A DNA stretch of 64,000 nt, taken from Marchantia polymorpha subsp. ruderalis (lineage: Eukaryota; Streptophyta; Marchantiopsida; Marchantiales; Marchantiaceae). Positions within the stretch are counted from its first letter, which is position 1. Each line of letters begins with the position of its first letter. The stretch spans positions 5,853,501 to 5,917,500 of the forward strand of contig AP031355.1 in NCBI GenBank assembly GCA_037833965.1. Direction: 5' to 3'. This document shows, in pieces, positions 45,570 to 58,000 of this stretch. The notes under the pieces were generated by a model that was not told where the DNA came from, did not search any database, and saw nothing but the letters and a program-made list of their open reading frames with translations. The translations under genes and the position numbers were made by a program.

Positions 45570-46120
45570 AAATTGCAAAGTTTCATATCGTTTGATTCGA
45601 AAAAAATTAAAAGAATGCAAAACTCAAGTGGAAAAATGTTGAACAAGATAATATTTTCTATCAAAAATTTCACTTTATATAGCTCCAGTGCTCTTTGTGA
45701 AAAAGAAAAAAGTATATATGAGACTATGCATAAATTATCGTGGATTGAATCAAAAAACGGTGAAAAATAAATATACATTACCTTATATATATATATATGA
45801 TTTGTTTGATCAATTTCAAAAAGCAAATTACTTAATCAAACTAAATTTTGAAAAGTAACTATTATCAAATTTGAATTGCAGATAAAGATGTACATAAGAT
45901 TACTTTGTGTACAATGTATAACCACTTTCAATATCTAGTGATGACTTTTGATCTCATTAATTCATCAATTACATTCATGAAATTGATTAATTATATTTTT
46001 TGCGCTTATCTAGATAGTTCTGCCATTGTTTTTCTATATTATATTCTTGTGTATAGCAAAATTTTTAATGGTATAGAGATTATTAACGAGAAGTATTTCA
46101 AGTTTTGAAATAAAATTAAT
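45570..46120 (+). pseudogene. Reverse transcriptase remnant of element 4
   Basis: Recognisable Ty3/gypsy RT blocks remain: [12 protein letters not shown] near 45718-45755 and YLDSSAIVFLYYILVYS near 46008-46060, at the position of the active-site block. Highly decayed; not a functional gene. Confidence 0.65.
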
Positions 46121-46969
46121 TGTATGCCAAAGTTTTAAAATGTGAATTTGGCAAATTAGAAATAGATCATTTGGGTTATAGAATTAAAGTCGCAAGTATC
46201 CAAATAATGAATGAGAACATGAATGCCATTCATAAATGAACAACGCTTGAGTATCAAACCTAATTGAAGAACTTTCTAATGCCCATTTGATTCTATCATA
46301 GATTTGTGAAAGATTTTGCTTATCTAGCTTCGGTCTTGATTTCCATATTAGGGAAAGTACAAAAATGGAGATGTGAAATAGCTCAAGAGTTAGCTTTTCA
46401 AGCATTGAAAAATGTTTTGTTACACACTATGCTCAAGTGGTATGATACTAACCGTCATATCAAGTTGACTATTGACGTATTAGAAACAACGATGGATGAC
46501 ATACTTCAACAAGAATAAGAGGATTGAAGACATTTAGTTGATTTCTATTTTCAAAAGTGGATGACGGCGGAACAAAATTATCACACTACAAAACAAAAGA
46601 AGTAAATCATTTTTTTGACAACAAAACACAGAAAACATTATTTGGGTGATAAGAAGTTTGTGATAAAGACCGTTCATAAATCCTTGGTTTATTTGGAAAC
46701 TGAGAATTTTCTGTTTAAATAAAAATATGATGATCAGAATGATGTCAACATTTCAACATGAAGATTGTGTATGTGGATGGCAAGATTGTGTATGTTTGAT
46801 ATGAATCATGTTACAGAATTGAAGATTCATGCTAATTGATGGAACAAGATGAAACAAGCCACAAAAGATGATCAAGAGATCACTTGATACTGAGAAGGTG
46901 TAGAAGTCTTGAGGTTTGATATTATACAAACAGCACATATTGATTCTACAAAATCAAGAATTGCACACA

Positions 46970-47700
46970 TTGATTTTGACCGAAAGTCATGACACATTCA
47001 TTGTAGGTCATATGAGAGGAGAAAATTACGAAAAGCATACAACGGTTGTACTATTGTTCCCAAATACATGAGTATGTGGAGTCTAATGTTTGAAATTATG
47101 TTGCTTGTCAACAAAACTAGTCGAGTAATAAAAAACCAGCTAATTTATTACAATCTCTTACAACTTTCAAATAGTGGTGGGAAGATGTCAACATGGATCT
47201 TGTATGTGAATTATCAAGGACTTCGTTATGACATGATTCAATGTTGATTTTTGTAGACAAATTAAGCAAGATAATTCACATCAGGCCAACCACAAAAACA
47301 ATATCAATTTCACAATTACTTCAATTGTATCTAAATATAAATTTTGTGAATCATGACTTAAATAAAGTATTAATCACGGATAGAGATACTTACTTCATTA
47401 TTTTATTTTAGAAAATTTTGTTTAGTTTTTTCAAAACAAAACTAGCCATGTCAATATACTATCATTCTTAAACTGATAAACAAACGGAGAGACCAAATAA
47501 TTATATAGAAAATTTATTACGAGCATTCTCATTAGAAGAGCAACAAGAGTGTCACAATTTTTTGACATTTGTTGAATTTGCATACAACAATCTATTAATG
47601 CATTCACAAAAGTGTTTCTATTTTACATCATGTATGATGTTCATTCTATAACTTTTTCAAGTTTGATGTGATTTTCAAAAGTAGAATAACTTTCAACCAA
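46970..47700 (+). pseudogene. Integrase remnant of element 4
   Basis: Stretches across the frames resemble the integrase zinc-binding and core regions of Ty3/gypsy elements, for example a CQHGSCM/VDFCRQI-like region near 47190-47260 and a TDRDTYF-like region near 47380-47400. The position between RT and the chromodomain supports the call. Highly decayed. Confidence 0.5.
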
Positions 47701-48082
47701 AGTTACAAAAGGCAATGAGGTTATGGAGAATATTCACATAAGACTACATCAAACCAAGAAAAAATTGTTGATAATTCAAAATAAAAAAAAATAACATATA
47801 TATATGCTAATCGTGTAGATTTGGTTTTTGAGATAGAAAATCATGTTTTGTTATCTACAATGAATTTGTCTCTACTAAGAATATCAAAGTTAAATACTGT
47901 GCTCATTGGTACATTCTTTGTTTTGAAACTTGTTTATGAAGAGTCAATCAAGTTGAACTTCTGTCATATATGAAAATAAATTTTGTATTTCATATATCAC
48001 GATTATGAAAATATGTATCAGGATCAAAATAATTAACTATCCAACCAATATCATTTACTCTTCTAACCTTGATAGCATATTA

Positions 48083-48190
48083 TAAGGAATTTGAGGTAGA
48101 AAAAATATTCAAGTAACGTATTCGCGAGCATAAATATTCCGAAATAAAATATTTGATTCAATAGAAAGTCTATCTATCATATAATCAACT
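48083..48190 (+). other. Chromodomain remnant of element 4
   Basis: The sequence reads as EFEVEKIF, then RIREHKYSEIKYLIQ and a KVYLSYNQ-like end. This is the chromodomain pattern (EVEKILDHR...YLVKWKGY...W) found at the C-terminus of chromovirus integrases. It places the element 3/4/5 family among chromoviruses. Confidence 0.65.
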
Positions 48191-48470
48191 TTTGAATTAT
48201 TAAAAATTTAACAAATGTATTCTTTATAGTTTATGAGTTTTAACGTATGAACAACAAGAACGTTATATGATAAAAATAAGTAATTTTTTAAACATCTTTA
48301 ATTAGTTCAAATCAAAATCCAAAAGACTCAAGATTGAATAAAGTAGATGAAAATAAAATATTTACATTGTGACGAGAATAATCCATATGCTAGTTGAATG
48401 TGCTAATTACTACATTAGTTATGAACAACACATTATCAATCCTTAGGCTCTTTGGGTAAGGATATAGGTT

Positions 48471-48999
48471 TAAAGAACAAAACGAAATGCTAATTGCAGA
48501 TCCAAACAAAAGTTTTCAAACCAAATAACGGATGGTTGACGTCAATGCCCAGTTCTATACATGAACGATTAAATTCAACGTATTGTCATTATTAACACAT
48601 TTCAGTTTCATATTTCAACGAATATAATAGATACTCATGGAGGTATTGAGAATTCGGAAAGCAAAGGTATTTCACTTGCTTCCATGCCGAATGTGCTTAG
48701 TAGTTCTGAAATTACCATTCGTACGAATGTCCGGTTGAGTTGACTACTTTACGTGGTCAGACTGCATAAAGATTCATGTTCGTGGTTCTCTCACTTGTCA
48801 TGAGTTCAAGATTCAAACTTGAGGCGATGGAGGCATCAAGCTTTATTTTGCCAAGAATCAGAACAAGACCTCCTATACTTGGAGTTTGATCCAAGAGTCG
48901 AGGCGGATTGAGCAGGTAAGAGTTTCTAGTATCTCTAGTACACTTTAGCGTTGGCAATCGTGAATCAAATGAGTCATCATCATTCACTTGACTGCTCTA
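48471..48999. other. Intergenic sequence after element 4
   Basis: No gene supported. The first part is AT-rich and then the composition becomes balanced toward the small ORF at 49000. Confidence 0.35.
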
Positions 49000-49227
49000 A
49001 TGGGAGCTGTTAGCATTTCAAAATTGGAAGCATCTGATCCCGATCAGGTCTCCGACTTCTTCGTTCCAGAAGGCGGGAATATCTCTACTATCGATGGGAT
49101 CTACTCCACATTCACGGCATTCCGCAATGGGATGCCTAGAGATTTAGGAAAGAAGTTTGGCATCAGCAAGGCAGAACTTGCTACATTTCCAGCACTGACT
49201 GGCCTTGGGGTTTCTACGCTCTGCTGA
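49000..49227 (+). CDS. Small hypothetical ORF or exon fragment (75 residues)
   Basis: An open frame from ATG (MGAVSISKLEASDPDQ) to a stop. It has good protein-like composition: FFVPEGGNISTIDGIY, then FRNGMPRDLGKKFGISKAE and FPALTGLGVSTLC. I do not recognise the family; a piece of a cupin or germin-like protein is one guess. A possible acceptor (GCTGTTAG) lies just inside its start, so it may be a last exon or a gene fragment. No upstream exon was found. Confidence 0.35.
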   Translation: MGAVSISKLEASDPDQVSDFFVPEGGNISTIDGIYSTFTAFRNGMPRDLGKKFGISKAELATFPALTGLGVSTLC

Positions 49228-50567
49228 GTTAGCTGCCCGGTGGCCTCAACGCTCTCCACATCCAAGAGAGGATGTTGTGAGATCTCATGCCCTCATCCTT
49301 CCAACCATGTGGAGCTCTGAACATGATTCTGCTCCCAGGAAATAATATAATCTGATTCACCATTATTGTTGCTCGTTGCTCCTTGACACCGATTTCTGCA
49401 AGTGTTCAATGCAAGGCTAATCTCTAACGTTTTGTGCTCTGACCATTCTTCAATAGTGTCCTTGATGGGCTAGTTTTGGAACTTGCATTCTTGCTACTTT
49501 CTTGCTGGCGCGTATTCTTCCGTCGTCCAGTCAGACATTTCCCTCGAGCTTCTCCCTCCACTTCGTTACTACCTTGCAGGTCGGAGATCCTGTAGCTTAC
49601 TTTTGGGACTCTGAAATTGGGAGTTTTCGACAGCACCAGTAAATTGTACTCGCACACTCTTTCCCAAGGGGGCTGTTATGTTTGTCAGATTAGCACAGAT
49701 GCTAAAACTACTGCCCTGGCCATATCCGGTTTGAGCAGCGCCATGCCAGGAGTCGTGTCTCTTGGCAACAACATGGATCAGGCATAAGCGAGGAAGTCCT
49801 GTCAAAATCATTGACGTGGGCACGGATATCATCTAGACAGCGCATCCGCAACACAATCCAAGTATACGTCGATGCTGTCACATGACACAATATCGGGACT
49901 TACACGAACATCCATCTGAGCTCGAGGCCCGGCCTGAGCTTTCACAGATTTTCATTATAGACTGGTTCATGCGGATCTTATCCAGGGAATGAATTAGGTC
50001 CTACTGAGGAAGCGTCTTAGTGCCGCTAGACTATGATACGAGCCTCCTCTGCCATAAGCTTAACAATTATGGCAAAGAGAAGACTGATAACAGATTCCTA
50101 TTACTAACAGCTACCTTGATTGCACACTGAAACTTTCATTCTTCAGTTTCCACTTTCAAGTCTTCGATTAACCGATCGTATTCATCAAGTCTTGCGTTGG
50201 GAAAACATGCTGAAGATTTAACTCACATTCAGCATTCATCTTTCGGTGTGAACTCTCAGCGTAACAATGTATCCTACATGGGCATTGCTTCCCGCAGGGA
50301 AAACTGCTCAGAATCATACATGCATGGCCGGTATAGCCAGAGCCATGTCTGCATCTACTTCTGAGTGGCATGCTGGGATTGTTTGCGAATCTCTGACGGA
50401 TGTACGAAGGTGAGTCAGGCCTCTTCTTTTCAGGTTTTGTCGAGCTTCTTCAAACAATGTATGGACATTTTTCAGGTTCACTTTCGTGATGAAAGGAAAA
50501 TGGTCGTCAGTTCCCAAAAGCTAAGAAGGTGCGATGCCTTGCTTGACTCCAACAAAACGAAAAGGTG
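49228..50567. other. Intergenic region between the small ORF and the aldolase gene
   Basis: No supported gene. Balanced composition with short, motif-free open frames. The stretch just below 50568 would contain the aldolase 3' UTR (minus strand). Confidence 0.35.
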
Positions 50568-52245
50568 TTATCCTCTTTTGATCGGTTTGTTTTTCTTCAG
50601 ATCAGCCACAGCTGCATCTCGGAGTAGAGCCACGTCCACGGCACCAGAAACCATGTCGTATCCCCTTTCAAACAACTGCTCGCCAGAGCTCTCTGGATTG
50701 GAGAAGCCCGCAAGCAACACCTTTCTCTCACACGAAAAGACTGCAGTCTCTGCTCTCTTCAGCAAAGCCAGACCTGCCGGGTCACCTGCGCAGTCCAGAA
50801 ACAGAGTGTTAATACACCGTCCAGCCATTGTAACCAGAATGTTAAGTACATTGCGCTATGAGAGTTCTCCCTCACCTGGCTGGTGAAGAAGACCAATGCT
50901 CGCTTTCAGATCCAGGGGTCCCATTTGGATGCAGTCCACACCTTCCACTACTGCAATTTCTGGAATTCGATGGACAGCGGCCTCCGTCTCAACCTGTCAA
51001 AAAAACCAGAAGAGAAAGATGGGGCACAACCCATCACTCGAGGAAGCATGAACGATGTATGATCGCAATGTTTGAACAAAGCCTTTGTGGAATGCGAGCA
51101 TGCAAGTCCCTCACAGGAGAGAGCATATGACCTCTCGTCATCTCTCCAAGACAGTGATGAGAACTACCACTGCTTTACTCCGTGACACACATTGCGCAGA
51201 TATATCCCATCCTAAGGAACTGGAAGAAGTTCTCCTCACTCGGGAGAATGAATCTGACGTGGTCGGTCAGCCAAGTCGGTCAACTGATAAATTGCGTAAC
51301 CTCAACTACTTGCCTGATGACGCCAGTATTGTTGCTGACATTCAATCATCAGGATACTGCATTTGCGAATTTGTACTTAAACCCCTGTGTTATTCACCAG
51401 CCGACACTCGTGTGATGCACAACGGCAAGATAGACAGGCTGATCATGTAGAGTGATACCGTGATTTGATTATACCTGGCACAGGACGAGAAGGTCCTGCT
51501 CGCAGTTGTCGAGGTAGCAAGCATCGAGCCCGTAGCGAGATGCCCTTACGAGAGGGTGGGCAGCTCCTCGAATTCCCAGAGGAGGATAGCGGCATGCAGC
51601 GACTGCTCGTCTGGCGTCGTCGGCGTTCTCTATCATGGGGAACATGATACCTGCTGGTCCCAAATCCAGAGCCTTCTTGACCAGCACGGGATCGTTCACA
51701 GGGAGGCGGAGTACAGCAGGAGTGTTGGTGGCTGCTAGGGCCTGCAGGACAGGCAGGGCAGCAAAAGTCTCTCCAGGGCCGTGCTCCATGTCCACAACGA
51801 CGAAGTCGTAGCCTGCCCAGCCCAGAATTTCAGCGACCACATTGGAGAAACTCAACGAGAATGCCCCGTACAGTTTTTCTCCCTTGAGGAGGCGGGACTT
51901 CAACGATACAGCATTGTCAGACTTCTCAATCACGGAAGACCTGGTAGCTGCTCTAGCGTTTACCATTGATCTCGTGCATCTCGCCGGCCTTTGGCTCCAT
52001 GAAATTCGGCATGAATTTTCAGAGTGCGTCTGGTTTGCAGTTAGTCTTCTGCTCAGCTCTGTATGATACCAATCCTCTCGCCGATTGATCGAGGCAGAAC
52101 TCCTCGAAGGCGAGGACCACTCGCGGACGATTCCATACGGACTGAAGTACAAGACTTCACACGATGGAGACGCACACCAGGACGAAATTCTCCACAAACT
52201 CCTTGAAGCCATGAAGCTACTCGTAATCAAGGAGGACCCAGCCAT
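50568..52245 (-). CDS. HpcH/HpaI-family aldolase, probably plastid-targeted
   Basis: Class II pyruvate aldolase of the HpcH/HpaI family, which cleaves or joins 2-keto-3-deoxy-type acids with pyruvate using a divalent metal. Exons on the minus strand are 52245-51475, 50993-50876 and 50785-50568, with GT-AG introns (CAG/gtataa and CCAG/gtgagg donors). Motifs run in order: SLKSRLLKGEKLYG, GYDFVVVDMEHGP, PAVLRLP, DLGPAGIMFPMIEN, GIRGAAHP, and a metal-site Glu in CQVETEA spanning the first splice. The metal-site Asp is in GPLDLKAS, and GYDMVSGAVD lies near the end. The N-terminal 100 or so residues are rich in Ser and Arg, like a plastid transit peptide. MAGSS (52245) is the first ATG; MVNAR (51966) is the alternative start. 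Plant homologues are often labelled phosphoenolpyruvate carboxylase family. The physiological substrate is unknown. Confidence 0.9.
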
Positions 52246-55056
52246 CGCTTGTGCTCCACTCCACTCCACTTACTCGGACATCTTCACATTGTCATCTGTC
52301 AGATGGGAGTGAATGTTAATGGACTCTTGGCAGTTGCAGTTCTTCCTCCCTCTCTCTGCAAGGGGGAACTACGTATCTTTCTAATTTTGCTAGTTAGCCT
52401 GACACCCTTCAGATACCAAACTTATCGAGCTCTCCTGCGGTTCTCTTCTTCTCCTAATTACATTTGGCGCAATAGACTTACATCCGACGTATAAGACATG
52501 GCTGCAGAACTGCTGGTTAATGGTAATGACTCCATTTCAATCCACACTTTGAGACGTGAACCGTATGTGTCGGTCCATCCGTGATGTGCACGTAAATTGC
52601 AATAACGCATATAGTTCCTTCGATCCGAGGCACGGACTTTGCAAAACCATTTTTCAATGTCACTGTAAACCAGTTTGGATCAATATTTCTCCAATCTACT
52701 GGATGTGACTGGTGCCAAAACACAGTATGTTGACAAGCTTTCCCTTCTAGCCAAGTTAAATCTTTAAGTGGTAGTTACTCAAAATGTACTGGAGTATTCG
52801 AGTCCACTTGTTAGCCTTCTAGCAAGTAGGCACATTATGGCCATGATGCATGAGTTGCACACGAGCCGATCCTTTTTTAACATGCGTTCACCAAATCCGA
52901 CGAAGTTATGTAACGCTTATCAAATGCAGACGATATACATCATGTCAAGTCTAGAGCTCGTTCCCCATTCAACAAATGAATTTTACTTTGTATGTTCCTA
53001 TGACGTTGATGATGCCATCGAATGTGTATCAAAATCACTTTGACAATACATAATAGGTGCAAGAGTTTCTTCATTTTTTTATCGAGTCTTATAAATGATA
53101 ATTGAAATAAGGAAAGCTTAATTCCAGCCAATGTATCATGTACTTCGCCTAGATAAATTCAAAAAATCATTACAGATAGTTTCTTTTCACGTAGGTATCA
53201 AGGTACTAGGTACATCACAATGCATATATCGCCAGACATGCACAGCAATATTTTTCAATCTATCCGACCTTGCTTTGAATCTCAAAGTATAGTCAACATA
53301 ACGAATAACAGAAGGTATGTGTGAATAAACGCAGAGCTCACAGCATAAAAGATGACACTATTTCGGATCTGTTGAGTGGAATGCACAAGGTATCGACCAT
53401 CTACACCGTTTTCTCAAGTTTGTCGGTGACTGCACGCTATGACTTCACTCATGCCATTAAATTATTGCACATCCTGAGCTAAAGATTACGACTATGCAGT
53501 TGCAGACCAGATCTCCACGCTTATGCAACTCTCACATGTGGACACACATTTTTAGATACTGAACTCGTCAAATATTATGACGAATTGGGAACTGGTTGGA
53601 AACTGATGAGTTCGCTTGTCATAGTCTGAAGGCGATGAGTTTCACATTGTGGAGACCAGCACTCGCGATCTATACAGAGCTCTTAAACAAGACGAAGACA
53701 CTCCACAGCGCTCCCTCGCGAACGCTTAGCCACTACTCACTACTGAAGACCTTGTATGGCTAAGTTGAGGCGCCATAACCAGCAGACATGCAGTAGTCTC
53801 CCGGTTAAGTACGCACTTTGAATTCCGGAGTGATGTGCGTACTTAAGAATATTGACTTTCTAATCGTTTGATTTGAGTGTAATATCAAAGTAACTTTATA
53901 TGAACACTCCTAAATGACTCGGCGCTATTTGATATCATAGAGAAACTGAACAAAATCATGATTCCATTGGAAGAGCTCGAGCTTGCAAGTGACATGAAGA
54001 TGAGACAAACGGAACAAATCACAAACCTAAATTGAGTTAATGTAGATGAAGTTAAAGAGAAGACTTTGTAATCTCGCACTTCTGACATCTACTGACACCG
54101 CCAAATCAAAAAATATTGCATTGAGTTTATTGATATCATATATGGACTCCAGCACATATTTGTAATTGCCAAGTCGTATTCAATTGCCAAGTGAGTTGTC
54201 AAAGGTGTCGCTTCTAGGAGAGTGATTTGAAATTTTATCATGGACTCTATAACCCAATATAATCTAAAACCTCAAAAAGATGATATAATCTTTTCTTCAT
54301 TTTGCGATAATGGCTTGCTTTTTTCTCTACTGTTAGAGTTTGTCTCTAATGTTAAACGAGTATATATCATCCACTAGAGGTTCACGCTCTAATTAGATGT
54401 GAGACAACCACTAGGAGGTGTAACAATTTTTGACCATAAACCAAATGAAAGAACATGTCATGGGTTGAACCCTATTTTTGTGCAAAAAAAATGGGTACTT
54501 AACCGGGAGACTACTGTACCTTGCAGATCATACTCAAAAACAATGGCGGTGAACAGAAAGGTCTGCTTGTAAATGACAGACATCAACATGAACGGACTGG
54601 AACTGGCGAGAAGCTCTCCTGAGAACAATTGATATGACGATCGTCTGGATCTTTGTGTTCATTGACAATTTTCACAACAATTAACACCAATAGCACCATG
54701 TACAGGAATAGGAAGGTCTTCCTTTTGTATGACGACCCACTTTCATGGGTGTTTGGAAGGGCACATTTCCTTCTGCAAGCGCAGAGGAGTGCAACTACCT
54801 GCTTCCAACTTGCAGCATCGTGTTCCTGGTCAATTGTAGCTACAGAGCACGATAGCATGGTCTAGCATGAACATAGAGGGGCCTTCTGAACTTTGTCTGG
54901 GCTCGAGCATCTTCGAGGCCTGAATGATTTACATCGATGGCTGGACTCTAGGACCGCCTCGGCCTTCAGAGGACGCAGGCAATGTGACTGCTGTTGATCA
55001 TCCCAAATGAGTTGCTGCTCAACCTGCAAGCCTGCTTCTGAGATAAATCAGTACAC
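52246..55056. other. Intergenic region without a supported gene
   Basis: 52246-52520 is probably the aldolase promoter and 5' UTR (minus strand). The rest is balanced to AT-rich with short open frames. One at 54583-54858 (minus) has a hydrophobic helix but no family resemblance, and it lies where the EndoU 3' UTR would be. Confidence 0.35.
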
Positions 55057-58000
55057 TTACTCTTCGGCTATGGGGAAAGCTGAGCCAATCCCGTTACGGC
55101 CGAGCGGGTAAACCTTGATGTTCACGGAGTAGGGACCCAATTGTACGTGATTATCTTCTTGTCCACCATAAAAGCACAAGGTGTAGAGAGCCATCTCGAA
55201 CTCGGGGCTCACACCCACCAAGGTACTGCTCAACGGCTTCAGAAAACCGTTCCACTTGAATTGCACGGTCAGCAGCTGCGATTGTGAATCAGGCTGCACG
55301 ACGAGAAACCCAAATTCACTGTCACGTTTCCTGTTCGCTCTGTAAGTTGCGCAGAAATGTCTCCGAATTCTAGTTTGGAGAGAACATTCCTGATCGTCGG
55401 GAATGCAGAAGGTTTTTTGGAAGGAAAGGAAGACTCACCAGCTCGTCTCCCCTTCGCCTTGGCAGGATGAAACCTTGGTAATCTAGAGTTCCTTTCGCTT
55501 CCTCGAGATAAAACTGCAGGAGCAGGGTGACGAGTTAGAAAAGATCGGGAAACGAAGTCAATGCTTCTCGAGGCCCATCAAAAACAGTTTGATTGGAGAG
55601 TGTTGCTTTCGTTGCAGAATCAGATCCTGAGTAGCAACTGCATACCTGAATCCAGTTGTGGAGACCGGACACCTCGTCCGAGTTGTCTCTGCCGCGCTTG
55701 ATCTCCCCAACAAACACGTGCTCAAAAGCTGACGAGGAGTCATCAGTGCCACTTCTGTCGAACATTTTGAACCACAAGTTGCGCAGCATGTTTTTGAACT
55801 GCTCGTCACCTCCTCGGACGATTCCCTTGGAAGACAAATATTTCTTCAGGTACTGAATGGGTGCGGTCCTGCTAATCTCCTCAACGAACGCTTCTTCTTC
55901 CTGCTCCTCTTCCCTGGATTTCCTCTCCGACACGCTCATACTGGCGTTGTAATTATCAAGCAATGCTACGAATCGTGCATATGTCGGTCTGCGAAAAACT
56001 GATGGATCCAAGTGCCTGAATAGAGCATTCTCTTCCATATCCTCCCTCTGGTACATCTTCTTCCCTTCCCCGCAATCGATCTCGTAGTCCGTTCCTGGTG
56101 TCAACCTGTTGATATCTAGCTCCCACAGTTTCGCACATGCTGCGGCCACATCCTCGAGTTCATCATTCGATGGATCGGTATTGACATCCGAGCTAACACT
56201 CTCCGCGTATTGCTGCTCACTAGCTGGCAATTTGAAGTTGTGTCTCAACTCTTCTGTCAACTGCAAGTACATCCCCGGCCCCACAATTTAGCTCGAAGAA
56301 TACTATAACTGCCGGCATCAGGTCAAGTACTAATCAGGAAGCAAAAGCAAAATGTTTTTGCCAGGCTGTGATTCTCCAAGGCCACAGACCATGAGAAAAC
56401 AGCCCAAAAGGCTAACCTGCATTGCCTCCCCAACATGCACTCTCCGGTAGAAACCATGGTACGTAGCCTACATCTACAGCCACTCACTTTTGTAGAAAGC
56501 ATACTCAAGCAGTTCGTGCTGTGAACCTAATTCACTAGAAAATAGCTTTGCCACAGGTGAATTTGGTGATAGCAGCAGCCAGTGACATTAGCACCCATTC
56601 CACCACGTGAGTGTGCAGTGTCAGTGATTACTCGTTGTTTCAAAATCTGACCTCATGAAGCACCTCATGCACTTTTGCCTTCACGGTCTTTTTCAAGGCC
56701 GAGAACATACCCCGCATGGAAAACTTAGATTCCTTTTTCTCCTGAAAACCCATTCACACCTTGCATCTGTCAAGTTCAAAATCCAGAGTCCAGCCTACGT
56801 ATGCATCTGTAAGTGTGACCAGCAAGATGGAAAGAAAGTCGTCCATCTTCCAAATCCCTCCCGCGCACCAAAAAGATGGCCAGCCACTTTGGAGCTCACG
56901 TAACTGAAACTTAAGGTACTGACGAGCTATCTTTCACTGACCTTGAGCTGAAAAACGTCCCGTTTGCACATTGAACGGAGTGCCAGTCTATTCTAAAAGC
57001 TTCACCTGCTGGAAATTTCGGTTCAGCCACCCCAGCATTTCCAGGGAATCTGAACGATCATCAATTCTGGAAGTCCATGAGACCCGACGGCATTGCTTCA
57101 TCGCGGTCAAGAGAGTCACCAACTGAAGACTGAACAAAAGAGCTGTAGCTCATCTAGACATCACAGCAAGCTCTAAAAGAATCACTCCTTCTGGACTTGC
57201 CTGATGCTCTTGCGTATGAGAGTGGAGTTGCTGAACTGGCTCTTGAGGACGCCAAGATGATGCCTCATCGGCCTGCAAGATCGAAATTCAGCTGTAAGTC
57301 CGCCGTTGCTTGACACTGCAATCCACTCATCCCTCGACGGAAGCAGCCACCGGAGTCAGAAGAGAGATCTACCTTCGCTTCGTGAAGATAGATCGATAGT
57401 TTTCGTTCACAAAATCTGAAAAAACTCCCATTAAATTCGAATGCAATTGTGACTTTTGCTTACCCGCCCTTGCCTTCTCGGAGGACGCTCGTCATCTCCT
57501 AGAGACGGCCACGCCTCTTCATCGGCCTGGTAGTCCTGACGACCGTAAGATCCACTCTGTGGTCTGCGCCCAGCTGGCTCTTCATACTGCTTCAACACAA
57601 TCGTAATGAAGGTCAGCAAGTAGAACACCGTCTCCCCAAAATATACTGCCCCAATTACAGCGAGAAGACCGGCAGAACCAGCAGCTGATGTGTGCAGAGA
57701 GAAACGGTCTAAGCAGAGCTATGATGTGTGGCCTCGAAGCATATTCTATAAGACGAGAAATGAACAATTAACACTAAACTGATGCAAACACAGCGAAAAA
57801 ACCAAAAAAGAAGAAGAGTATTGATAGATTGACAATGTGAAGAAACCGCACTTACATTATCAGTCCTTCCACCTGACCACGCATTGCCGGTCTCACCCTG
57901 GTCCACATTACAAATATGTAATGAGAAAATACGTGCAGCAAAAAGCAGGCGACAACTCTGTTCATCATGTCAAGCTTGGAGTAGCAGATATATCTCAGAC

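Larger units (their letters stand above)
43190..48470 (+). mobile_element. Element 4: ancient AT-mutated Ty3/gypsy chromovirus
   Basis: A plus-strand fossil of the element 3 family. In order: a 5' LTR remnant (about 43190-43505), gag (44100-44760), a protease hint (VLIDPKAT-like, about 45020-45060), RT (about 45570-46120), integrase (about 46970-47700), a chromodomain (48083-48190) and a 3' LTR remnant (about 48370-48470). Blocks align by eye to element 3, with C mostly replaced by T and G by A. It is broken in a very large number of places and is the oldest element recognised here. Confidence 0.8.

Noticed and set aside
54583-54858. 91-residue minus-strand frame with a hydrophobic helix
   Set aside because: It lies just below the EndoU stop, has no family likeness and is probably 3' UTR or intergenic.
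57368-57412. Possible extra EndoU exon with acceptor- and donor-like ends
   Set aside because: Its only stop-free frames do not fit the phase 0 junctions on either side.
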